A stretch of 60,819 nt of DNA from positions 1 to 60,819 of the forward strand of contig NZ_CALTYA010000023.1 in the NCBI RefSeq assembly GCF_943913405.1, read 5' to 3'. Below the pieces are notes generated by a model that saw only the letters and a program-made list of their open reading frames with translations, did not search any database and was not told where the DNA came from. The stretch is from an uncultured Flavobacterium sp. (GTDB taxonomy: Bacteria > Bacteroidota > Bacteroidia > Flavobacteriales > Flavobacteriaceae). Of this stretch, positions 17,245 to 25,177 are shown piece by piece (position 1 is the first letter of the stretch; each line of letters begins with the position of its first letter). Both the position numbers and the translations under genes were made by a program.

Positions 17245-17512
17245 GCCTTTGCCTAGATCTATAAAACAATAGTTTAAAGATTTATATCCTATAAAAGCAA
17301 TACTTATCAGTCATTTAAAAGACTTAGTGGCTTTTATATTTACTGCAAAAAAAAGCCAGTAATCGATTGCTAACTTCCTTATTATAAACGTTCGATTCAG
17401 CTACTCGCCTACTCTTTAAAACAATTACAAAGTCTTTAATTTTAATAAAGGGTCTTCTCTATTAAAATATAATGCTGGATCTAATCATTTTGCATTTGTT
17501 TTGTACTCATTT

Positions 17513-17680
17513 CTCTCATCCGTAGAGTTTGGACTCTTATCTGTAGATACTGAACTCTATTCTGTAGAGTTCGAACTCCTTTCTGTAGATGCTTAACTAC
17601 TTTCTGTAGCGGTATGACTCTCATCCGTAGAGGTGTTACTCCTTTCCGTAGAGTTCTGACTCTCATCTGTAGAGGTCTAG
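17513..17680. repeat. Eight 21-bp degenerate tandem repeats (minisatellite)
   Basis: Eight consecutive 21-bp units run from 17513 to 17680 with no spacers. The common core is CTGTAGAG or CCGTAGAG, followed by a variable part and CTC at the next unit start, so most units contain GAG...CTC inverted repeats (perfect GAGTTCGAACTC at 17567-17578). On the minus strand a 61-codon frame (17481-17666) stays open through the array and reads as 7-residue repeats such as RVQTLR and GVRTLQ; plus-strand frames have stops. It sits in the 652-bp gap 17191-17842. That gap otherwise holds two terminators and a one-mismatch copy of the operator palindrome at 17359. Confidence 0.85.
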
Positions 17681-17749
17681 CGAGATAATTTTATTAATTG
17701 TAAGAACTTGGCAGGATGATATAAAATCTGGCTCATTTTATTGTATAAA

Positions 17750-17783
17750 AAAACAGCAGTAGACTTTTGCCTGCTGCTGTTTT
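17750..17783 (-). terminator. Terminator of the small T9SS protein gene
   Basis: AAAACAGCAG (17750-17759) pairs with CTGCTGTTTT (17774-17783). On the minus strand the stem is followed by a T-run (positions below 17750). It lies about 60 bp after the stop codon at 17843. A second inverted repeat (TATCCTTTC...GAAAGGATA, about 17796-17834) lies between them. Confidence 0.85.
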
Positions 17784-17842
17784 AAATATAAATCTTATCC
17801 TTTCTTCAGAATAGAATCCTTTTTCGAAAGGATAGCAAATAA

Positions 17843-18643
17843 TTATTGCATTGCTATTTTAACTGCTTTTCTGCCTTCTTCTGATTGAACATTTACGATA
17901 TAAAAACCTGCGTTTAAAGAGTCAAAGCTAGTGTCAGTATTCGTTTGAAAAGATTTTACCAAAGCACCAGTGATGCTGTACACGTCTACTTGCGTATTTG
18001 AAATTACATTTGAAATTCGAACTTGTTTTCCTGTAGAATGCACTTTTACAGATGATCCAGCTTTGAAATCGTTAGTTGCCAACGTAGTAGTTCCTAATGG
18101 CCCCGTAACTTTGACTCTATAAAGGTTGCAAGCTTGATCTCCATAAATATAAACATACCCATTAACAACAGTTGCAGTTGTTGTCAAAATTTGCAATGTC
18201 GCTGAATCTGTAGCAGTTAACGAACCAAGCACATTAGTACCGTCAGTTACATACATAGTACGTGAACCAGATCCTCCACCGATGAACAATACTTCTACCG
18301 TAACTGAACCGGCTGCAGCAAAATATAAAAATCGTTGCGTTGGTAAAAAAGTTCCGGTTGCCGGACTGCCTCCGCCATTTAATTGAAAACGATTTACTGA
18401 TGTATAAGCTGGCGTAGTTGCAAAGGTTTTAACGCTTGGATTTGTTGCACCGAAGTTAGCACTACCTGTTCCTCCCTGTATTTGCAAACCTAAGTTGTCA
18501 ATAATTGTATTTGAAGTATATGGAGAATTAGCAGCTGTCCAAGGCGCAATACCGCCACCTAAATCCCATATTTTAGTTTGAGCATTTGTGATACTTGAAG
18601 TAAGTACCATCGCAAAAATTAAAGAAAGTAATTTTGTTTTCAT
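17843..18643 (-). CDS. Small secreted T9SS protein, probable pectin-binding accessory
   Basis: A 266-residue protein with a signal peptide (SSITNAQ). After it, KIWDLGGGIAPW opens a beta-rich domain (about residues 22-185) rich in Gly, Thr and Ser with no catalytic motif seen. The opening resembles the VWDFGATQL start of the 1080-residue pectinesterase. The last about 75 residues are a T9SS type A sorting domain (VDVYSITGALVKSF ... GFYIVNVQSEEGRKAVKIAMQ), nearly parallel to the pectinesterase tail (VKVYNISGALVKSF). It has its own promoter and operator at 18675 and its own terminator, so it is expressed singly within the pectin regulon. A carbohydrate-binding role is inference. Confidence 0.78.
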   Translation of the reverse strand: MKTKLLSLIFAMVLTSSITNAQTKIWDLGGGIAPWTAANSPYTSNTIIDNLGLQIQGGTGSANFGATNPSVKTFATTPAYTSVNRFQLNGGGSPATGTFLPTQRFLYFAAAGSVTVEVLFIGGGSGSRTMYVTDGTNVLGSLTATDSATLQILTTTATVVNGYVYIYGDQACNLYRVKVTGPLGTTTLATNDFKAGSSVKVHSTGKQVRISNVISNTQVDVYSITGALVKSFQTNTDTSFDSLNAGFYIVNVQSEEGRKAVKIAMQ

Positions 18644-18674
18644 AATGATATAGTTTTGTTTTTATTTGTTAATT

Positions 18675-18717
18675 GTAATCGATTACGTAAAATTAATACT
18701 TTTTTTCATATAACCAA
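18675..18717 (-). promoter_or_regulatory. Promoter and LacI-type operator of T9SS protein gene
   Basis: On the minus strand TTG (18717-18715), a 19-bp spacer and TAATTTTA (18695-18688) are followed after 1 nt by the perfect palindrome GTAATCGATTAC (18686-18675). The gene starts 31 bp downstream. The geometry is the same as at 14607. Confidence 0.8.
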
Positions 18718-18851
18718 ATAATTAGTATTTAATTTTAATATATCACAATTAAAATATGTAATAATTAAACAATGCATAAATATGAATTTCGCAATCACAT
18801 AAGATTTTGCTATAACTCTTTACTAATGAGCATTTAGTATCAAAAAGCAAA

Positions 18852-18896
18852 AAAGGCTGTAGAAATTATGTTTAAACATAATTCCACAACCTTTCA
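18852..18896 (-). terminator. Terminator at end of GH28-SusCD-CE8 operon
   Basis: AAAGGCTGT plus AATTATGTTT pair with AAACATAATT plus ACAACCTTT in a long hairpin, followed on the minus strand by a T-run. It lies about 50 bp after the pectinesterase stop codon and separates that operon from the promoter at 18675. The remainder of 18644-18944 is AT-rich with nothing else seen. Confidence 0.82.
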
Positions 18897-18944
18897 CAAA
18901 AAAAATAAAACTACTTTAACTACTAAGTTTTCATCAATAAAAAA

Positions 18945-21900
18945 TTAATTGGTAATTACTTTTACTGATTTATTTCCGTCAAGTGCGTTGACAACTACAA
19001 TCCAAATTCCGGCAGTCATATCGAATTTCAAATCTGAATCGGTAGCAAATGATTTTACCAAAGCTCCAGAAATGTTATATACTTTTACAGCAATACTATC
19101 TTTTACATTTGTCACTGAAATTATATTTTTAGAAGCGAATACGTTTACCGAAGATTGCGCATTGAAATGATTTGTTCCTAAATCCCCAGAAATCAAAGCT
19201 GGAAAAGGATCCCAGTTGTCTGTTCCTTTTGTAAAATTAAAAGTAGATATAGGCGATCCGTCATTCAACACCGGATTTGCCAAAGAAGTCGCCCATGTCG
19301 CACGAACCGGAGTATTGTTTACGCCAGAAAGCTCAACCGTTCCATATTCTTGCATGCCTGCAGAATTACCGCTTAAAGTGTTCAGCCAGCCCAATGGCAT
19401 AATCAGCGAATTGCCAATAAAACCTGGAGCATTTGAAGTTTCAATGGTCGTATTATAAAAAACAACTTCGCTAGTATTTGCCAACCATGGGCGACCAAAA
19501 TATCCTGGTTTTGCTCTGTAAGTAGAAGCCGATTCTACTAGTGGTTCTGCTGAAGTAATTTTGCATTCATACATTAAAAATCCTCTTCCCGAAGCTTGCT
19601 GTGCAGCCGTGATATAAGACAAATCGTTTGACTGGTCGCTGATATTCATGCTTAAGTTTGACTTGTAAAAAACAGCGGTCATCCCTCCAAAGATATAATC
19701 AACAGCCCCCATGATATTGCCCTTGTAAACGGCAACCCGCGCGCCAGTTCCACCAAAGAAAGAATCTTGGCGTCCCACTACCCTGCATTTATTTAAAATT
19801 ACTTTGTCGATATTATTGGCAATCGCAATTGCTGCAGCTCTTTCCACAAAACTTTTATTTTGAACAGAAGTATTTCCAGCATTTGTCGGTCTTGCCCCAG
19901 GGCTTCCTGATGTCCAGGCAACGACTTGATCTTGAGATTCTTTTAGGGAAATATATTGGTTGAAAGAATTTTCAAAGATGATATTTTCAGCTTCAAAACC
20001 ATTGGCATTTACTACAACAGTCGCATTCCAATACGAACCGTTTGTTGTTCCAGAACCAGCATTTGGATACGAAAAATAACCATTTTGAAGATTCGTAGTC
20101 AAAGCATCTTGGCTCCATTTCTGGTTGGCCATGCTGTAATAATTATAGCCGTGGCCGTAATAAGAAGTCACTCTCACCGCGCCGTCTGTAATATTCACGC
20201 CACTGTTTATAAGATTGGTATTTGGAGTTACAGAAGCATTTTTCAAAGTAACATTTGGCTGTGTAATAACAAGCATTTCTTCGTAATTTCCTGAATCTAC
20301 AAGAATCGTCACTCTTTCAGAATTGCTTCTGGTCATGTTTGAAACTGCTTTTAAAGCTTCATTGATTGTCTGGTAATTTTTATTTACGCCAACGGTAATT
20401 GTCGGAGTATAAGCCACATTTGGAACCACTTTTATTTCTGTAAAATAAGTCGTCAAAGTCGAAGCGCCTCCTACTGTGATCGTTACATTTCCATCGGAAG
20501 TTCCTGTGTAAATATATTCGGCATTTTCTATAATTGAAGTACTGTTTGTGGCAGTTGTAATCGCTGTTCCGCCTTCAATGGAGAAATTTCCTGTATAATA
20601 ATAAGATACGATTACTTTTTTCCCAGGACTCACAGGAATTTGGATTGTCGAACCCGTTTTTGTCAGCAAATGACCAGATGCAACCACAGCTGTTGCGTTA
20701 CCTGTCAACAGCATTCCTTTGTAATAAATACTTGTTGTTGAAGCAAATGCCTTATCTTCAAATGACCAAGTAGTTACTGGCTTGAATGTTAGTGCTTTCG
20801 TTGCCGAATTTCCATTAATAGTGAGATTTGAAACTAGTCCTAGTTCTACTGGCTGGTTATCCAAACCTGTGAAAGAAATTCCGTAAGTCCCATTTCTAAG
20901 AGAAATAGCGCTTAAATTGGTAAAGGTATAATTGTAGCCCGTTTCATTTAAATTCGTAAAAACCAATTGCAAATTATTTAACTGTGAAGTACTTAAACCG
21001 GAAACATTCGCAGCCACAGGAAAAACAGGTTTTGCCGTAAAAGCTATATTTGCAGTAGAATTTGCAGTTGTGATTGTCAAAGTATTTGCTAAAATTTCAT
21101 AGTCATTTACGCCTTGAGCGCTAATTGTATATTGGATATTCGGCTCTAATTGAACCGTATAAGTAGAATTTACCGTATTAATAACAGGATTTGGAACATA
21201 AATACTTCCGCTAGAAGCATCTGGAGTAAAGTTCAATCCCAAACCCAAACTTGAAATGCTAGTTCCCAAACCAGAAATTGAGCCTGTAACCGTAAATAAA
21301 TCAACTCTCGAAATCGCAATATTGTGGCTGAAAGTTGGCGTACTAACCGATGTAAGATTTAATGAATCTCCAGAATTAATAATATAACCGCTAGCATTTA
21401 CCAAGCTTGCTTCATAAGTAAAACCCGCCGGAAGGCTTACTGAATAAGCTCCAGAATTGATTTGTGCCGTCCAAGATTTTCCTGCAAGATTAGTAAACAC
21501 AATCGAATAGCCATTCGGAATTCCAGATGCTTGGGAAACGTCGATGTTTCCTGTAACTGATGTGTAAACAGCATCTTTTCTATATACTCTGTAAATGCTT
21601 GCTTTTGCAGTTGCATCGTAGAATCGGTAATTTCCAGCATATTTTGCTACGAAATTTGCTTCGGTAACGCTTCCTGCGGCAGTCGTAGTCGCAACAGTAT
21701 TTGTCTGCAATGAAGGATTAGATTCGTAGATAAAACTAAGCAATCCTGCAGTGTCGCCGCGCGCGATAATTTTCACTTCGTCATCTTCATCTAATGCCAA
21801 AGTAAAATAGCGCGACGTCGGCAAACCGCTGACAATTGGCGCATTTGCATTGCAATAGACCCTTCCGTTGTAGTTTGTTACGCTGGCAACATTATTGTCA

Positions 21901-22187
21901 TATCTCGTAATTCCTGTGTTTGTTGTTCTCAAACGGTCGCTTGAACCGCCTGTCCATGACAGCGCACCAGCCGTAAAAGTTAAAGGCATTGTGTTCGTTG
22001 TACCAGCACTTCCAGGCGTAATCGTGCTGCTATACCAAGAATTAATGACGGTTTCATTTAGCCTGTTATTGTATAAAGTGTTGTCTAATTGCGTCGCGCC
22101 AAAATCCCATACATCAGTTGTTTGAGCGTGCGTAATTGTCAAATTTAGCAGTAATCCTAATAGTAATAATTGTATTTTATTAATCAT
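18945..22187 (-). CDS. Large secreted pectinesterase (CE8) with T9SS domain
   Basis: A 1080-residue protein with a signal peptide (NLTITHAQ). The N-terminal domain starts VWDFGATQLDNT and is followed by beta-rich modules (about 210-480) and a jelly-roll-like module (about 480-600). The CE8 beta-helix covers about 605-985: VGVNKNYQTINEALKAV, GRQDSFFGG near 806, GAVDYIFGG near 829 and GRPWLAN near 899, giving the catalytic Asp pair and Arg. A T9SS-type sorting tail closes it (AVKVYNISGALVKSF). It should remove methyl esters from pectin outside the cell. The stretch from QTIN to the catalytic Asp is longer than in plant-type enzymes. It lies 63 bp after PL10, with no operator or terminator between, so it probably ends the operon. 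Confidence 0.9.
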   Translation of the reverse strand: MINKIQLLLLGLLLNLTITHAQTTDVWDFGATQLDNTLYNNRLNETVINSWYSSTITPGSAGTTNTMPLTFTAGALSWTGGSSDRLRTTNTGITRYDNNVASVTNYNGRVYCNANAPIVSGLPTSRYFTLALDEDDEVKIIARGDTAGLLSFIYESNPSLQTNTVATTTAAGSVTEANFVAKYAGNYRFYDATAKASIYRVYRKDAVYTSVTGNIDVSQASGIPNGYSIVFTNLAGKSWTAQINSGAYSVSLPAGFTYEASLVNASGYIINSGDSLNLTSVSTPTFSHNIAISRVDLFTVTGSISGLGTSISSLGLGLNFTPDASSGSIYVPNPVINTVNSTYTVQLEPNIQYTISAQGVNDYEILANTLTITTANSTANIAFTAKPVFPVAANVSGLSTSQLNNLQLVFTNLNETGYNYTFTNLSAISLRNGTYGISFTGLDNQPVELGLVSNLTINGNSATKALTFKPVTTWSFEDKAFASTTSIYYKGMLLTGNATAVVASGHLLTKTGSTIQIPVSPGKKVIVSYYYTGNFSIEGGTAITTATNSTSIIENAEYIYTGTSDGNVTITVGGASTLTTYFTEIKVVPNVAYTPTITVGVNKNYQTINEALKAVSNMTRSNSERVTILVDSGNYEEMLVITQPNVTLKNASVTPNTNLINSGVNITDGAVRVTSYYGHGYNYYSMANQKWSQDALTTNLQNGYFSYPNAGSGTTNGSYWNATVVVNANGFEAENIIFENSFNQYISLKESQDQVVAWTSGSPGARPTNAGNTSVQNKSFVERAAAIAIANNIDKVILNKCRVVGRQDSFFGGTGARVAVYKGNIMGAVDYIFGGMTAVFYKSNLSMNISDQSNDLSYITAAQQASGRGFLMYECKITSAEPLVESASTYRAKPGYFGRPWLANTSEVVFYNTTIETSNAPGFIGNSLIMPLGWLNTLSGNSAGMQEYGTVELSGVNNTPVRATWATSLANPVLNDGSPISTFNFTKGTDNWDPFPALISGDLGTNHFNAQSSVNVFASKNIISVTNVKDSIAVKVYNISGALVKSFATDSDLKFDMTAGIWIVVVNALDGNKSVKVITN

Positions 22188-22250
22188 AATAGTATAGGTT
22201 TTGGGTTTAACAATTAGTTTTTTGACAAGATTTCGTAACTTTTTTAGATT

Positions 22251-23315
22251 TTATTTTTCTAAAGATTTTTTCCAAGCAGGATATTTTTTCAATACTTCTT
22301 TAGGTTCATTCGTATACCAGGCATAACCATTTCTTCTTTCGTGACCAATTTCAGCCAAAGAATATTTTTTTACGCCATCACGGTCACAGAAAAACGGCCT
22401 GTTGTCTTTCAGCTCCATAAACCTTGCCCACAAAGGTTCCGCATTTGGATCTTGCACAACAACTCTGTCTTTATCAACAGTTTCAATTTTGATTCCGGTA
22501 AGTTTTGTTTTTTCAAACCAAGCCGTAGAAGTTTCGACGGCATTTATTACTTCTTTCGAAGGATTTTTTATAGACATCAAAAGCAATGTGATTTTTGCAG
22601 ATTCTTTACCGCTTAAAGAAGGCAATTCATAAGCTCTAGCCTTTGCCGGCTCTAAAGTTTCTCTGTCATGTTGAGCACACCAAGCCGTTAATATTCCGTT
22701 TTGCTTATATTGTGTTTTGATAATGCAATCGATTCCTTTATTAAAAGAAGTTTCCACCATTTTTGCAATTTCATCTGGAACTTCTATAGAATAAAATCCT
22801 GTTTTGTCTTTTAATTCCTTAAACAAATTCAAAATGTTTACCATTGAATTGTCGTTGTAAGTAATATTTGTATAATATCCTTCCTTCAACGGATAAAATT
22901 GTGGCCAGCCTCCATTCTTGTATTGTGCTGTAATCAAATACATTACACCTCTTAAAAAAGCAGTTTTATATCTGTCGTCTGGCTGTTTTTTATAGATTTT
23001 TGAAAGGAAAAGCATTTCTTGGCAAGTTGCCCCGTTATCTGTCGTGCAGCCAGTTGGATCTGCTTTTAATTTTGCCAGATTCTGTTTTTCTGAAGAAGAT
23101 AATTCTTTTTGCATTTCGATATTTTTTGGCCAGCCGCCGATATCGCGTTGGTATAGCAAAACATTTTCTGCAATATTTTTGGCTTCCGGAGTTTCAAAAA
23201 AGCTTTCATCTTTGCTTTCTGCAATATCTTTCCACTTAATTTTCTTGTCCTGAGCCTTGATGCCAAATGACATCGTTAGTAAAAAAGCTACTAAAAACGT
23301 TCTTAAATTTTTCAT
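22251..23315 (-). CDS. Pectate lyase (PL10)
   Basis: A 354-residue secreted lyase. The start at 23315 (MKNLRTFLVAFLLTM..., signal ending GIKAQ) is chosen because the longer frame from 23348 would overlap the GH43 gene and spoil the signal peptide. PL10 blocks: QRDIGGWPKN, GGWPQFYPL, ITYNDNSMVNIL, TAWCAQHDRETL near 211, YELPSLSGKES, and GHERRNGYAWYT near 330. It cleaves homogalacturonan by beta-elimination. It is closely similar to the PL10 half of the fusion at 9113, indicating duplication in the locus. It lies 7 bp after GH43. Confidence 0.92.
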   Translation of the reverse strand: MKNLRTFLVAFLLTMSFGIKAQDKKIKWKDIAESKDESFFETPEAKNIAENVLLYQRDIGGWPKNIEMQKELSSSEKQNLAKLKADPTGCTTDNGATCQEMLFLSKIYKKQPDDRYKTAFLRGVMYLITAQYKNGGWPQFYPLKEGYYTNITYNDNSMVNILNLFKELKDKTGFYSIEVPDEIAKMVETSFNKGIDCIIKTQYKQNGILTAWCAQHDRETLEPAKARAYELPSLSGKESAKITLLLMSIKNPSKEVINAVETSTAWFEKTKLTGIKIETVDKDRVVVQDPNAEPLWARFMELKDNRPFFCDRDGVKKYSLAEIGHERRNGYAWYTNEPKEVLKKYPAWKKSLEK

Positions 23316-23322
23316 AGTTATT

Positions 23323-24945
23323 CTATTTATTAAATCGTATCCAATCAATTTTTATATTTCCTGCGTCATTTATAAAACCTTCTCTCAAAGCCACGAAGCC
23401 TAATTTTGCTCCGATCCATCTTCCTTCTTTTACAGTAAATGGTTTTCCGATAGGCTTAAAATTAACGCCATCTTCGCTGTATGAAAAAGTAGATTTTCCA
23501 TTTTCAACAACTTTCACTTGCATATAAATCAAGCTGTTGCTTATTTCTATTTTGTCTGTTTCTTTTTCAGCTTCCTTTTTAATGGCGTTTGTACAAGTTA
23601 TTTGCGACAAGAATATTTTGCCATTTTCTTTTTTAATTTTTAAGTAGGTATAATCCAATCCCATCAATACAAAACCAGCTTCTTCACCATCAAAGTGGGA
23701 ATCGAATTGCAATTTGGCAGTAGCCGTAAAATTATCGTCGGGAGTTTTTTGAAGTAGTAGATTTGGAATGTCGAAAAGATTCACTGCCTCTTTTGGTTTT
23801 GGAATACAATTGAGCATAAAATATCCCATTCTGCTTGGGAAACCCCAATTTATTTGTGGATTTGCATGCCATTGCCACTGCAAACCTAATTTTGGATCAT
23901 TAAATTCATCAGAATCTGGAGGAGAATTTATTGGGAAAGAGTTGCCAACATTTGGTTTTTTATAAGTAATAACTGGCTGTCCGATTCCGTCGCCGTCTTC
24001 ATCTGCACCAATTACTGGCCAATCATTGATCCATTTCATCGGCTGTAAATGAACTACTCTTCCATAAACGCCTTTGTCTTGAAAATGCAGAAACCAATCT
24101 TCTCCATTTTTAGTCTGAACCCAAGCACCTTGATGCGGACCATTGATTTCGGTTTTTCCTTGGTCTAAAACTTTTCTTTTTTCGTAAGGTCCGTAAATAT
24201 TTTTAGATCTTAAGACAGTCTGCCAACCAGTTGCAACACCACCAGCCGGAGCAAATATGTAGTAATAATTATTTTTTTTATAAATCTTCGGACCTTCCAT
24301 AGTAGGCTCTTCTTTGTATCCGTCGATTATCAGAACATCGTCATTGTTTGCCTTTGTTCCTTCGGAATTCATTGTGGAAACTACGAGCATATTTTTTATT
24401 CCGGATCGGCTTCCGGCGAAAGCGTGAACCAAATAAGCTTTTCCGTCGTCATCCCAAAGCGGTGAAGGGTCAATTAATCCTTTGCCTGATTTTACCATAA
24501 TCGGCTCTGACCAAGGACCTTCAGGTTTTTTAGATTTAATCATATAAATTCCAAAATCAGGATCAGGATAATAGATATAGAATTCTTTTTTGTGGTATCG
24601 GATGCAAGGTGCCCAAACTCCTTTTCCGTGTTGGGGAAAATCATAAACTTCTTCAGGTTTTTGCTTGTTTAAAGCGTAGCTTATTAATTTCCAATTGACC
24701 AAATCATCTGATTCTAAAATCGGCAAGCCCGGAATACAATTGAAAGAAGAAGCCGTCATGTAAAATTTATTCCCGACTCTAATAGCATCTGGATCAGAAT
24801 AATCGCTGTTGATAACTGGATTTGTATAAGTTCCATCGCCGTTGTCAGCAGTTCGAATCCATTTGGGATAAATAGAAGAAGTTTCCTGTGCGAATAGAAA
24901 AGAAGTCATCAGTACTACTAAAAAACAAATACTATTTTTTTTCAT
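23323..24945 (-). CDS. Glycoside hydrolase family 43 with C-terminal beta-sandwich
   Basis: A 540-residue secreted protein (signal ending SFLFAQ). The five-bladed propeller of GH43 is shown by SDYSDPDAIRVG near 50 (base Asp), IDPSPLWDDDG near 160 (pKa-tuning Asp) and PTMEGPKIYKK near 215 (acid Glu). The C-terminal about 190 residues form the beta-sandwich typical of the beta-xylosidase/arabinosidase branch (DEFNDPKLGLQWQWHANP). Expected substrates are side-chain arabinose or xylose residues on pectin; which one is not readable. It starts 232 bp after SusD. Confidence 0.9.
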   Translation of the reverse strand: MKKNSICFLVVLMTSFLFAQETSSIYPKWIRTADNGDGTYTNPVINSDYSDPDAIRVGNKFYMTASSFNCIPGLPILESDDLVNWKLISYALNKQKPEEVYDFPQHGKGVWAPCIRYHKKEFYIYYPDPDFGIYMIKSKKPEGPWSEPIMVKSGKGLIDPSPLWDDDGKAYLVHAFAGSRSGIKNMLVVSTMNSEGTKANNDDVLIIDGYKEEPTMEGPKIYKKNNYYYIFAPAGGVATGWQTVLRSKNIYGPYEKRKVLDQGKTEINGPHQGAWVQTKNGEDWFLHFQDKGVYGRVVHLQPMKWINDWPVIGADEDGDGIGQPVITYKKPNVGNSFPINSPPDSDEFNDPKLGLQWQWHANPQINWGFPSRMGYFMLNCIPKPKEAVNLFDIPNLLLQKTPDDNFTATAKLQFDSHFDGEEAGFVLMGLDYTYLKIKKENGKIFLSQITCTNAIKKEAEKETDKIEISNSLIYMQVKVVENGKSTFSYSEDGVNFKPIGKPFTVKEGRWIGAKLGFVALREGFINDAGNIKIDWIRFNK

Positions 24946-25035
24946 TATACTATAAATTACAAGACGTAAGAAACTGGCTTGAAAACCAATAAGTACATGG
25001 TTATCAAATTAATCGAGAAGTAAAAGCAAAAAAAA

Positions 25036-25152
25036 GATTTACTTAAGGGAATTAATTATTTAGTGATTAAGACTTTATAATAAACCATTACCACAAAAAT
25101 TTAATACAAAATCATTAATTATTGAAAAACAACTAATCCCTTTAAGTAAATC
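25036..25152 (-). other. Structured spacer between SusD and GH43 genes
   Basis: In the 232-bp gap 24946-25177, the arms GATTTACTTAAGGGA (25036-25050) and its near complement (about 25136-25152) could pair over about 15 bp, with further weaker pairing inside. On the transcript it would fall right after the SusD stop codon. It lacks a clean U-run, so it may be an RNA-processing or attenuation element rather than a full terminator. No operator was seen here. Confidence 0.45.
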
Positions 25153-25177
25153 AAACTAACTAAACCAAAACTATTTT

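Noticed and set aside
17359..17370. GTAATCGATTGC, a one-mismatch copy of the LacI operator
   Set aside because: No TAnnTTTG box lies next to it on either strand and no gene starts nearby, so it is probably chance or a relic.
17513..17680. Possible CRISPR array
   Set aside because: Units are 21 bp, adjacent, degenerate and without spacers; no cas genes are present. It is a minisatellite.
19956..20294. 112-codon frame antisense to the CE8 gene
   Set aside because: Shadow frame of a well-supported pectinesterase; no independent evidence.
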